64,000 bases of DNA from Terfezia claveryi (taxonomy: Eukaryota; Ascomycota; Pezizomycetes; Pezizales; Pezizaceae). A program made the position numbers and the translations under genes. The stretch spans positions 62,001 to 126,000 of the forward strand of contig WHUX01000013.1 in NCBI GenBank assembly GCA_015179025.1, read 5' to 3'. Shown here one piece after another: positions 48,901 through 59,835 of the stretch (position 1 is its first letter; the number at the start of each line of letters is the position of its first letter). The notes under the pieces are model-generated. The model ran no database searches and was not told the origin of the DNA. It worked only from the letters and a program-made list of their open reading frames with translations.

Positions 48901-50907
48901 TTTTGCTAGATTCTTCTTACACTCATTCCCTTGAATTCATTCCTTTACAGTTATTTATTAACCTTTCTGTCATTATTTCTCGGGGGGGCGTCGAGACTTG
49001 GATCGCTAGGGCCTTGGGTGCATGATAAGTTTGGGTGCACTTGTGGCGCGTTACCGCGAGATGTAAGGCTAGCGCATATGGAGTGGCTCCAAGGGAAGGG
49101 CGAGAACAGAGACCAGGGATGATTCTTGAGGCCATACTCTAGAAAGTATGTGAAGCTTCTCCATAGAATGGTCCGCTACGCCGTTATACGTATATGGGCA
49201 AATGATAAAAATGACAGAAAATCAGGGAGATTACATGACTAGGAATGACATTAAAGGACTACCACTCAAGGCTGAAGTGCCAACCAGTGGTTTGCCAGGA
49301 GCTTTGTAACGGAAAGACACGGTAACATTCGAGTCACGAGGTGCATTGGGGTTCTGGGCAGGCGAGTCGGATGAACAGCACACTCGGGCCAGAAATCAAG
49401 GGGATGGGACAAAGTCAACAAGAGACGAGCAATCAAGGCTTGCCCATATAAATCAGCAGGCAATACCCTAAATCTATGACCATTGTTCATACTGCAGGGA
49501 CTTGATGTCAGTGAATGCATAGATTTAGATCTACCTAGATCGATCTAAAGGGGTTTGAATAGGAAACTATTACATTAAGAAGCATGATACAGATCCAAAT
49601 AGCTGACAAACAGAACAACACCAGTAATAATAACAGCGTTATAACCCAATGACCAAACCCCTGTCTAATCCATCAGTTTTTTCTCATATATTTTTGTGCA
49701 GGAACAACCTGGCCTCATCCATCAACAATATCATACACCCTAGGCGTTATCAATCCCAGGTTTATGACCGAAGCCCATGGATCCAATTGATCTAAAACTT
49801 CCTGTCCCTGGTTGATTACCGTTCATAATTGCTACATACACCGCAATTCATAATCAGCATTCGAATTTACCATTTCTCAGCATCTATAACTCTATAATTC
49901 GGATTTAATACTCTCCGGACGCTTGGTTATGATCGCACACTGGGCTGGGTTCTTTCGGCCCGATGTTATTACCGGCATTACCTAGTATTCTATTCCCTGT
50001 CACACCTCTTTGCTATTCCGCGGATTATAGCCCGATACTCCTCGCTCGTCGATGAGTGCTTACGAGAGTGGAGTCGGTGGCTTTGCTCCTGCATTGGATT
50101 ATGCAGTGCTGGGCGCTATGTGTGCAGGAGGGGGGTGTTTGGGTGGACAGACGGGCATTGTGATGTAGGGTTTCTTAAGTGCTTAACATATCTATTGGGA
50201 TCTCGAGATTAGAAAGAGTATGTATCAGGTGATTTTTATGCTATTGTTATTTCTTATACTGTAAACTGAGAAATATGGGCCTTATATATTACTCTTTTCC
50301 CCCCCTCACTCCACCCAGCTCTCCAAAAAGGAACTAAACTTATCCAAAAAACTGGCATTGATGTTTCCTTTTGGTAAGTCTTGGATGTCGTCAGTGACGT
50401 GCGTAGATTGTTTAGAATGAAACATATCACGAAAAACGAAAACCTGAACTCGGTATTGTTATGCTAAGAATAATTTTTGGTAGAAGAAACTGGAGTTTGG
50501 CTCTACAAAGACAATCAACTCCCAAAGCTAACACTCGAGTTTATATAGGCTCTTCTCTGGTGCATTAATACATTTAAAGCGGGCAGAAATGTTTCAGATG
50601 CCAGCAGACTCAGCGGCCTATATGACAATGACAGATCGACTACTTTAGTAACTGATTGTTCGTTGCAATTCTAGTCTTATCACTTCAGCAGGCACATTAC
50701 CCTGACTCCATATTGTGTCTCGAGTTTGGCTCCCACATCGACTCCAATTTTGATGACCACTGTGCAAGCAAACTGATGGCATTACAGTGTTCTAGTTGTC
50801 AAGATAACTCTACAAGTAAATCATGGTGCCTATCTACCACCACACATTCATCCAGGCTAGTAGAATAACCACCTCCAACTTCTTCAACTTCAAAGCCCTT
50901 TTAACAC
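45939..50907. other. Long gene-poor region (about 5 kb)
   Basis: No open frame shows a recognisable domain or a convincing exon structure. A short plus-strand frame at 47814-48065 (83 codons) is unassigned. An 18-nt perfect palindrome, CTGTTTCCATGGAAACAG, lies at 48207-48224. A partial copy of the insertion motif (GTGCCAACCAG) is at about 49277. Confidence 0.4.
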
Positions 50908-52938
50908 TTAACGTGAAAGAGCGATATCATCTGTCACACATATCATTAGCATTGGTATACCCAATCGAAGTCCACAAAAGCAGACTCACCTATCCTCAAA
51001 ATCATCTTACAAGTCTCAGCAGCCAATTGAATAGCACTCGTCGACACCAACAACGGTTGCAAAACATTCTCGTCCGTAATATTAGTGACCGCTCCCCTCC
51101 TCACACTCACTCCGGCAGTCTTTTCTCCATTCTCATGCCTGTTCCTCAGCTCCGTCACGACCTTGATACTGTTCAACCCTGCATTCTCGGCTAACGTTGT
51201 TGGAATCACTTCTAGCGCCTCCGCGAAATGTTGCCAGCAAACTTGTTCTGTTCCGTGCTGTGAGCGAGCGGCTCTCATTAATGACCTTGAAACCTCGATT
51301 TCTGGTGCACCTCCTCCAGCAATCAATGCCCTGTGAGGAAAGGTTAGCATAGGATAAGAAGCCACAATGATGTATGTTTGACATACTTCTTCTTGACAAG
51401 ACACCTGATAACACAGAGGGCATCATGTAGGGAACGTTCTGCTTCGTCCAAAATCAGAGAGTTAGCTCCCCTGCATAATACGGACACAGTTTTTCCCGCA
51501 GCCTTGACTCCTGTAATCTTCACAACACGAGCCCCATGGGACTGAACCTCCTCAGCAAGGTCTGCAGACCCAAGCTTATCCTCGGTGAAGGAGTCAATAT
51601 CTGCAATCGGCTTGCATCCAGTACTCTGTTCTGTGTTAGCTCATATATACTCAGCCGTCAAAACGGTAGAGAAACCAGATACCTTGCAAATGAATTCTAT
51701 CTCATCTCGCTCAATATCTTTGATTGCCATGATGCCAAGCTTGGCAAGGAAGTGAAGAGACAAATCGTTGACAGCATCTCTTAAAATGGACTTTTGTATC
51801 AAGAGAACATTACACTTCGCCTTCTTAATTTTCTTGCAAATGTTAAGAAGGTATGTTCGCTCTTCCTTCAGGATTTTGTCCATCTGTCGGTAGTCGTTGA
51901 CTACAATTGAATTCTCCATCTATAGATCCTAGTCAGCCTCTCTAAATATTCTCCAAAAGCTCGTGAGTTGCAAAAGGGCGACTCTTACATCTGGTTTCGG
52001 TGGTGATAGCTGGAATTGAATCAAACCAATCTTCGCCTTCTCCATCCTTGATGGACCTCCTGCACCTTTGAGGGCCGTCTGTGTCAAAACCAAACCATCC
52101 ACCAGTTCTGTGTCATCAATCGTGCCTCCAACTTTCTTCACAATGCGAATATTATTAAGATCAACGTTCTCCGCAGTTGCCGGTTCGATGATCCTTAAGA
52201 CCGAGTCAACGGCTATTGGTGCCAACAAGCTTGAGTGCTGCGAAACAATTTTGCTGGAAAGAGAGGTGCTGGCCGCTTGCAAGAGGGATGGGCGGTCAGT
52301 AAGCTTCAATGGTATCGACATGTCCTCGAGAACCTTGACGGCTTCGGTAGCCGCTCTCTGAAAAGACTCCGCAATAACCATAGGATGTATTCCTAACCAT
52401 TTCATAAGCCGCGAAGTATATGTGTGTACCAAAGAATACTTACCTTTGCTGAGAAGCATCTCAGCAGCACCCAATAGCGCCCCTGCAATAACAACTACAG
52501 ACGTTGTACCATCACCCGCCTCGACATCTTGAGCTGCTGAAAGGTCTACAAGCTATATCAAAGTTAGCTTGTAAGGCCAACCGGGAAGCTTAAGAGCTTT
52601 ACCATCTTTGCAGCCGGGTGCATAACAGCCATGTCCTTCAAGATTGTGTGTCCATCGTTTGTGATTAATACTTCTCCTTTGCCGGTTTGGATCTGGGTAG
52701 GCCCTTCAGTAACACATCATTCTGTGTAGGGTCATTACACATACCATCTTGTCCATACCCCTTGGGCCGAGTGAGGTTCTGATAGCATCGGCAACAGCTA
52801 CATAGCAGTCAATTATTTGTTCTTAACCCTGGCATGGGACCTTTCACACGTACCTCTTGCAGCGACAATGTTGCCAGTTCGGACAGCAATGGGCTTTTGT
52901 TTTAGGACCGATGGCCCTCCGGAATTTTGTTGTGCCAT
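50908..52938 (-). CDS. CCT4: T-complex protein 1 subunit delta (CCT chaperonin)
   Basis: Nine exons: 52938-52854, 52797-52745, 52692-52603, 52552-52444, 52392-51989, 51919-51683, 51625-51387, 51330-50990 and 50930-50908, giving 526 aa. Group II chaperonin hallmarks are present: [10 protein letters not shown] near the N-terminus, [11 protein letters not shown] (ATP-binding loop), [16 protein letters not shown], and the ending MILRIDDIALSR supplied by a 23-nt last exon. The delta-specific stretch [20 protein letters not shown] identifies the subunit. CCT is the cytosolic hetero-oligomeric double ring that folds actin, tubulin and WD40 proteins. Nine exons in a 2-kb gene is a high density for a filamentous ascomycete. 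All junctions are phase-compatible. Confidence 0.95.
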
Positions 52939-53298
52939 ATTTCGTATATTATAGAATTGTAGTTGAATGTGGCTTGGGGTTGACGAGGGGATTATTATTT
53001 TTGAGGATCCAACGTATGAAGTTCGTGCCAACCAGAACCAGATCATGGTGGGGTGGCATTTCTACTTAGGTAAGCGCATATACCTGACGCACGTGATAGT
53101 TCTTTCCTAACATACCGTACCAATCATAAACGTTATACTGTAGAGGCTTGCTTATTGAGGAACGTTCCTTAACCGACTAGAAGGCCGAAGGAAATTTAGT
53201 TCCTTGTATTTCAGGGGTTCTTATAGTCGGGGACGTTTTGGCCAACCTGCCTGGCTATTTACATGACTGGAATCAATTGGTCGTGGTGGTGGTATCGG

Positions 53299-53310
53299 CC
53301 AACCAGACTA
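53299..53310 (+). repeat. 12-bp insertion CCAACCAGACTA with 8-bp target duplication
   Basis: CCAACCAGACTA is flanked by GGTATCGG at 53291-53298 and 53311-53318. It is a 5'-shortened version of the 15-mer. Confidence 0.7.
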
Positions 53311-53904
53311 GGTATCGGCAGAGCATACATATCATACTGAACTTGGTGATGATTGGAGTAGTGGGACTGTGTAGATTGTTGTGAGTATTTAAGTAAACTC
53401 CAAGTCAATTGACCAAAACAGCAATTATTCTATATTATCAAATGCCTCTTTGTTGGAAGCTGTTTTCTTGTGCGCGGGTTTCTACGCTATGCATTATTTT
53501 TGCACTTTCCGTAGATTTGGTATTAAGTTCAATTTTAGGTAAGCTAATTCTTCATCTCACGTCTGGATCTTGGAAGGATCTTGTCTCCCGCTGGGCAACA
53601 CCGTGAAGTCTCAAGGTAAACCTTTGCGTCTATAGCCCCTGGTATCATATGTTGAAGACATCAAATGCCATGACTTGGATTCTGGCAGCTCCTTGTTTTC
53701 CATCGTACCTCTTCTTCACTGACCGTCCAACCTACCTCTACTGTGGTGTCTGGTCTATCTCGGGCCTACCAACACTCTCCTGCTCTCTGCTAAGCGTATT
53801 ACGTTAAATATGGATACAATTCTACACACCTCCTTCTTGATTCACTAAATCCTACGCTGTAATTATTGCCATCCGGTGTCCTGCTTGCAAACGAGCCTTA
53901 AATC

Positions 53905-53922
53905 GTGCCAACCAGACTTACG
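53905..53922 (+). repeat. 18-bp insertion containing GTGCCAACCAGACT with 7-bp target duplication
   Basis: GTGCCAACCAGACTTACG is flanked by TTAAATC at 53898-53904 and 53923-53929. Confidence 0.65.
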
Positions 53923-54325
53923 TTAAATCAATATCTTTATGAAAGGCTGATCAGCAATCCAATCTTCCTTATGCTCCATTGGAATTGGTTTAAATATAAA
54001 CTGGATCCTAATGTGAGAAAACGAAGAAAGAGATGTGTAGTGCTCTATTCAAAAGAAGAAAGCAACACAGTGCTGACAGGAGAGATAGATTGGATGCTGG
54101 CAGATGGGACGCTGACAGCAGAGTTAGAGACTTGTGATTACTTATAGAAAAGGTACTACCGATCGGGCGCTGTATCACATAAACTACTTTACTACAAAAC
54201 GGTTCAGAGAATTCAAAGCTCACCGGGGTCCCTTTATTAAGCACCTGGCCCTCATTCGTATAGTACAGAATAGCATGATCTTCATTTCTAGCACCCATCC
54301 TCCACTACCTGTCAATTTAAGCAAA

Positions 54326-55993
54326 TTAATTGTATTGCATATACGTGGCAGTGGAGTTGAATTTGAGATTGCCCTTGATGACTTTCTCAACACTGGACAA
54401 GAAGTCCTTCTCTGTTGCGACCTTTCGTCTTGCTCGAATGGCGAACATGCCTAAGGCAGAGTTAGATGATTCACTTCTCCAAGACAAGGGGTTACTAACC
54501 AGCCTCCGTGCAAACAGAGCGAAGTTCCGCTCCAGTACTGTTGGGGCAGAGTCTTGAAATCAATTCTATGGAGAGAAAATTAGTATCTACTTCGGTAGAG
54601 TATGGGCAAGTGCGCTTGCTTACCCCATCGAATATCTCGCTCCACGGACATGCTCTTTGCGTGAATACGTAGAATATTTGCTCTGCCCTCGAGATCCGGT
54701 AAGCTGAACTCAATTTTTCGGTCTATTCGCCCAGGTCTCATCAAAGCGGGGTCCAAGGTACTTGGCCTATTTGTAGCGAACATGACCTTGATATTTCCTC
54801 GGGGATCAAAACCATCCAGCTGTGTAATTAACTCCAACATAGTCCTCTGAACTTCATTATCACCACCAGCACCATCATCAAATCGAGCTCCTCCAATAGC
54901 ATCCACCTCATCGAAGAAAATAATGCATGCCTTTTTTGTACGGGCCATCTCAAAGAGTTCTCTAACCATCCTGGCACCTTCACCGACGTACTTTTGCACT
55001 AATTCCGAACCGATAACACGAATGAAAGTTGCATCGGTACGATTCGCTACTGCACGGGCACATAGTGTTTTTCCAGTACCGGGTGGGCCATATAACAGGA
55101 CACCCTTGGGTGGGTCAATACCGAGGTTGACGAATCGTTCCGGGGATAGCAAAGGTAATTCGACGACTTCTCTTAATTTCTCAATCTGTTCTTTGCATCC
55201 TCCAACATCTCCATACGTTACGTCGGGCTTCTCTTCAACTGTCATCATTGTCACGGAAGGGTCGATCTTTGGTGGTAGTGGTAACAGAATCTGGTACTTG
55301 AGACGGTCGACACTGTAGTGTAGGGGTTTATTATTAGCATCGATAATCTAGGAGGGGCTGGTTCACTTATACTAACCCTACTCGCATCCCCTCCTCAATA
55401 TCCGTAGGACTGACACGCTCTCCAAGGTTGACCACGAATTTGGCGATTTGCTTAACATTGATTATGTATTTCGACTTCTCTGGGTCCTCTGCACTCTGTA
55501 TAATCTTCGTGCACCTCGCTACCTGAAAGGGCTGCTCCTCGCCCATCCTCTGCTTGTCCGCCATGATATCCCATAGATGCGGTGGTGCCAGTCCAGTATC
55601 CGATTCCTATCCAGGGTCAGTGGTCAGCGCAAATGGTGTGTGCCAAACAACTGATCTAGTCATACCTTCACACCTGATAAATGTTAACTCATATATACAT
55701 TTGCAGGGTACTAGATTAGATCTCAACATACCAATTTTCTCATTGACTTTTGTTTGTAGGTCTTTGATATCTTGCTCGAGCTTTTTGATAGCTTGTGCGT
55801 ATGGAGCTGTTCCATATGTCTTGAGCACTTGAATATCCCTGCAAAACCACAGTTAACACATAAGCTGAAGGGGAGAGGAAAAAGGTCCTTAAGAGTACAC
55901 TTACTCTTCACTTAGAGGAACAATTTTCTTCTCTATGACCTCGTCGTCCCTAAACTTCTGTGGGTGCTTCTCCCAGTCGGTCTTTGGGGGCAT
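54326..55993 (-). CDS. RPT1: 26S proteasome regulatory ATPase Rpt1
   Basis: Seven exons: 55993-55905, 55838-55732, 55673-55666 (8 nt), 55606-55377, 55312-54624, 54565-54500 and 54450-54326, giving 437 aa. The 8-nt exon GTGTGAAG contributes Gly-Val-Lys so that the protein reads [20 protein letters not shown], matching the conserved '[12 protein letters not shown]' of Rpt1/PSMC2. AAA+ motifs follow: Walker A GPPGTGKT, Walker [10 protein letters not shown], and the second region of homology [11 protein letters not shown]. The N-terminal coiled coil precedes an OB domain. Rpt1 is one of six ATPases in the base of the 19S particle, unfolding ubiquitinated substrates. It lies divergent from SDH1, with 657 bp between them. 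Skipping the microexon would remove Val-Lys but keep the frame only if the flanking phase is changed, so it must be included. Confidence 0.95.
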
Positions 55994-56650
55994 GTCGGCT
56001 GCGGTTAAGGTTGCGGGCGGGTAATGGGTGTGCAGTAGATGAAGCTCTTGCGGGATATGGGAGCTGTGGGTGTTGAGGCTAAGTGTCAGGCTGCTGTGTG
56101 GAGGGGAAAATAAGGTATGATTACGAACTTGGACGTAGTCTCATGCCAAGACCCTACTGCTCGTTGCTCCAAGCTTAATACCAAGATGGGGTTATTCAGC
56201 ATCTCCACGTGATTGAAATCCTGAGAAGCGCCAAGAGTCCAGAAACCAACAGCCAACCAAACTAGTGACTAAGTAGGTAATACAGCGATTCTAACCCTGA
56301 GTAGGGTAATATAGGTGATGCTCGCTTAGTCAGAACTCAAGATGTTTAATTCAAATAATTCAATGCTCATTGGCGGGGGTCAAGGTTTGCCATCACGTGA
56401 AGAGGAAGCCCACCGCGAGTATCTGGTGCGTTTCCGCTCGTAAATTCCCGTGTGCCTGCCTAGTGGGTATTTGCGCTTGTAGCATTTGCAGCAGTCAAAT
56501 ATAACTCGCCTGTGACCTTACCCGAAGTCTTCCAGTGTTGAAGCACCCAACTCATTTGTGGCATTCATAATTGCACCGTGAGACCATAATCACCGAGGGG
56601 TCGATCCATAATCTTACTATATTCTGTTTACAAGCTCTACATACAAAGTC
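55994..56650. promoter_or_regulatory. Divergent promoter region, RPT1 / SDH1
   Basis: 657 bp between start codons. No proteasome-specific or other recognisable control site was identified by eye. Confidence 0.4.
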
Positions 56651-59016
56651 ATGAGTTCCCTCGCCCTACGGAGGTTTCTCTCTTCGAGTTCTCGAGTAAG
56701 AAAGAGCATACGCCCTCCTGCCCAGGTTCAGGCTGACATTGACCCCATAGATTTCGAGCACCTCACGATTTCAACAATCCCGTCTCTTCTGCTCTACCAA
56801 GCCAGCAGGTAAAGAATCCAATGAATTCTACAGCGCAATACAATTTCAAAGATTTGCCTGACATCTTGATATAGCACGGATATGGGCTAGCCAGCCTCTA
56901 CGAGCGAAAGATGCCTCACCACATGTTTCGAACAAGTACCCAGTCATTGTTGGTGCTCGTATGCTCAATTGAGATACCGAGGACACTGGCTGATGAATTG
57001 TAGGATCATGAATACGATGCGATAGTAGTTGGGGCCGGTGGGGCCGGTCTGCGTGCGGCCTTTGGATTGGCAGAGGCTGGGTTCAAGACTGCTTGTATCT
57101 CTAAGCTCTTCCCAACAAGAAGTCATACCGTTGCGGCCCAGGGTGGCATAAATGCAGCGTTGGGAAAGTGTGTATCTTGTTCGATGCATATCACAAGAAC
57201 CAGTGCTAACGGATTTACTAGTATGCACCCGGATGACTGGAGATGGCAGTAAGTGGCTCAACTCATCAACTCTATGTAAAGGGACATTATACCAAGGCTT
57301 AGGATAGCATGTACGACACTGTGAAAGGTTCAGATTGGTTAGGAGACCAGGATGCCATCCACTACATGACCCGAGAGGCACCAGCGTCAGTCATTGAGCT
57401 GGAGAACTATGGTTGCCCATTCTCGAGAACGGAAGATGGAAAGATGTTAGCCCCTTGAGCCATGTTTCTAAAATCATGACTGACAGTAGTGAAGCTATCA
57501 ACGTGCATTCGGAGGTCAATCCCAGAACTATGGCAAGGGAGGACAGGCATACCGATGCTGTGCTGCCGCAGACAGAACCGGCCACGCGCTGTTGCACACT
57601 CTCTATGGACAGTCTCTCCGCCATAACACCAACTACTTTATTGAGTACTTTGCCTTGGACCTGTTGATGGAGGATGGAGAGTGTGTTGGTGTGATTGCAT
57701 ACAACCAAGAGGATGGGACCCTACATCGATTCAGAGCCCACAAGACCGTTCTTGCAACTGGAGGCTATGGGCGTGCATACTTCTCCTGCACTAGTGCCCA
57801 CACTTGCACTGGTGACGGCATGGCCATGGTTGCTCGTGCTGGCCTTCCCAACCAAGATCTTGAGTTTGTCCAATTCCACCCTACCGGTATCTATGGAGCT
57901 GGATGCTTGATCACTGAGGGTGCCCGTGGTGAGGGTGGATTCTTGTTGAACTCTGAGGGAGAGCCATTCATGCAGCGATATGCCCCAACTGCTAAGGATT
58001 TGGCGTCTCGTGACGTCGTTTCTCGATCTATCACGTTGGAGATCAGGGAGGGACGTGGTGTTGGACCAGACAAGGATCACATGTACTTGAAACTGTCTCA
58101 TTTGCCCGCAGAGGTCCTCCATGAGAGGTTACCTGGTATCTCTGAGACTGCTTCAATTTTCTGTGGTGTCGATGTTACCAAGCAACCTATTCCTATTCTT
58201 CCTACCGTCCACTACAACATGGGTGGCATCCCAACTAGGTACACCGGAGAGGTCCTCACAGTCGATGTGAACGGAAACGACAAGGTCGTCCCTGGTCTCT
58301 TCGCTTGTGGCGAGGCCGCCTGTGTCTCCGTCCATGGTGCCAACCGTCTTGGAGCCAACTCCCTCCTCGACTTGATCGTCTTCGGGCGTGCCGTCGCCCA
58401 CACCATTCGCGATACTCTTACCCCCGGCACTCCACTCAAGCCCGTCCGTGCCGACATCGGTGCCAAGTCTATCGCCAATCTTGACAAGATCCGTACCTCC
58501 GACGGGCCTAAGACTACTCACGAGATTCGTTTGGCTATGCAGAAGGCTATGCAGGTCGATGTGTCAGTCTTTAGGACACAAGAATCTCTTGATGAGGGCG
58601 TGGCCAAGGTTTCCGCAATTGACGCTACCTATGACCAAGTTGGAATTAAGGACAGGTCTATGATCTGGAATTCTGACCTTGTGGAGACTTTGGAGTTGGC
58701 AAATCTTTTGACCTGTGCTAGGCAGACTGCCGTCTCTGCCTCGGCGAGGAAGGAGTCTCGTGGTGCTCATGCCCGAGAGGATTATCCCGAGCGTGACGAT
58801 GAGGTACCTTCTGCTATAACTCCCAATCCTCACAATTTTGCATCGTTGGAATACTTGCTGATAATAAAATATAAAATATAGAACTGGATGAAGCACTCTC
58901 TCACCTGGCAGAAGGGCAATAATGAGCCAGTTAAGCTTGGCTACCGTGCTGTGCAAGGCAACACCTTGGACCCCAACGAATGCTCCCCCGTGCTACCATT
59001 CAAGCGCGTCTACTAA
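56651..59016 (+). CDS. SDH1: Succinate dehydrogenase flavoprotein subunit
   Basis: Eight exons: 56651-56695, 56751-56808, 56875-56948, 57004-57167, 57222-57248 (27 nt), 57308-57445, 57495-58803 and 58882-59016, giving 649 aa. The first two exons form a Ser/Arg-rich mitochondrial presequence ([15 protein letters not shown]...). The FAD-binding dinucleotide motif is [12 protein letters not shown], and [14 protein letters not shown] contains the His that carries covalent FAD. Active-site regions include [20 protein letters not shown], followed by conserved RHNTNYF and [17 protein letters not shown] blocks. SDH1 oxidises succinate to fumarate in complex II, feeding electrons via SDH2 to ubiquinone. 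Exon 7 starts after a GAAG acceptor, chosen because it gives GKIYQRAFGG. The last intron has an in-frame TAA, so the C-terminal NWMKHSLTW requires splicing. Confidence 0.96.
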
Positions 59017-59835
59017 ACGGAAATGTGAGATTGTTCGAGCGTGGATATAGGTAAGGGTTTGTTATTTCTAGGTAGGCAGGCATAAAATGCAATGAAGGGT
59101 AGATAGGTTGATGGGTTTACTGGGGATAGCATACAATGGGAACTTTTCTTGGGCTCTACTACTATTGACTGGTGTTTGTTTTTTGCGATATACTGCCATC
59201 GCTTTCTGTTTATTTTTCTTATAACTTTGAGAAATAGAGGTGTGTGGATAATAAGGCGATGGAATATCAGGTGTATAATAACTAACTTTTTTTTTGGGAG
59301 GGGAACTTTCACACACTGCACAAGGGCAAAATTTCTTGATGCCAAAAAAATTCCACTGAGATGGAGAATTCATCGAGTTCATACTGGAGGTATAATGAAG
59401 TTAGAAATGTGTGAGGTTACCCTGATTCACATGGGTCAGTCATCTGGAACGCAGAGAGTGATGTCTTGGCACGTGCAGGGGAGAAAAGCGATGTCAGTCC
59501 ATCATGCACCACTGAAATCATATAGCAGCAGTTGCATAAAAGTACATGTTCCCACCCCAAATCGTTTGGTCTTGGCAACATCTTAGCAGTAGCGGTCTTG
59601 GCATTAGCTATACCCTGTCCAGCCCTGACCACCCAATCCTTGACATCTGCCCGCTCCACTCCAGCACGGAGCGACAATGGACTCTCCGTGCCCGTGCTCC
59701 ATTGCTCCCTGTCCATGCGTCCGCTTTCTCTCTCCACACGTACCTGAAGGAGCAGCCGCTACGTTCCTCTTGAACGCGGTATGCTTAACATGCAGGCATC
59801 GTTTGGTGGATCATCTTGTCACTCCTCCGGCGGCT
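59017..59835. other. SDH1 3' flank and upstream region of the Crinkler-like gene
   Basis: Contains GTTACCCTG at 59416-59424. A Cys/Pro-rich frame continues upstream of 59836 to an ATG at 59677, and an additional 5' exon of the next gene cannot be excluded. Confidence 0.35.

Larger units (their letters stand above)
52939..54325. other. Intergenic with three copies of the short insertion motif
   Basis: No gene. The motif (G)GCCAACCAGACTA occurs at 53297-53310 (flanked by GGTATCGG at 53291 and 53311) and GTGCCAACCAGACTTA at 53905-53920 (flanked by TTAAATC at 53898 and 53923). A degenerate copy is at 53025-53036. Small open frames here have no recognisable domain. Confidence 0.5.
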
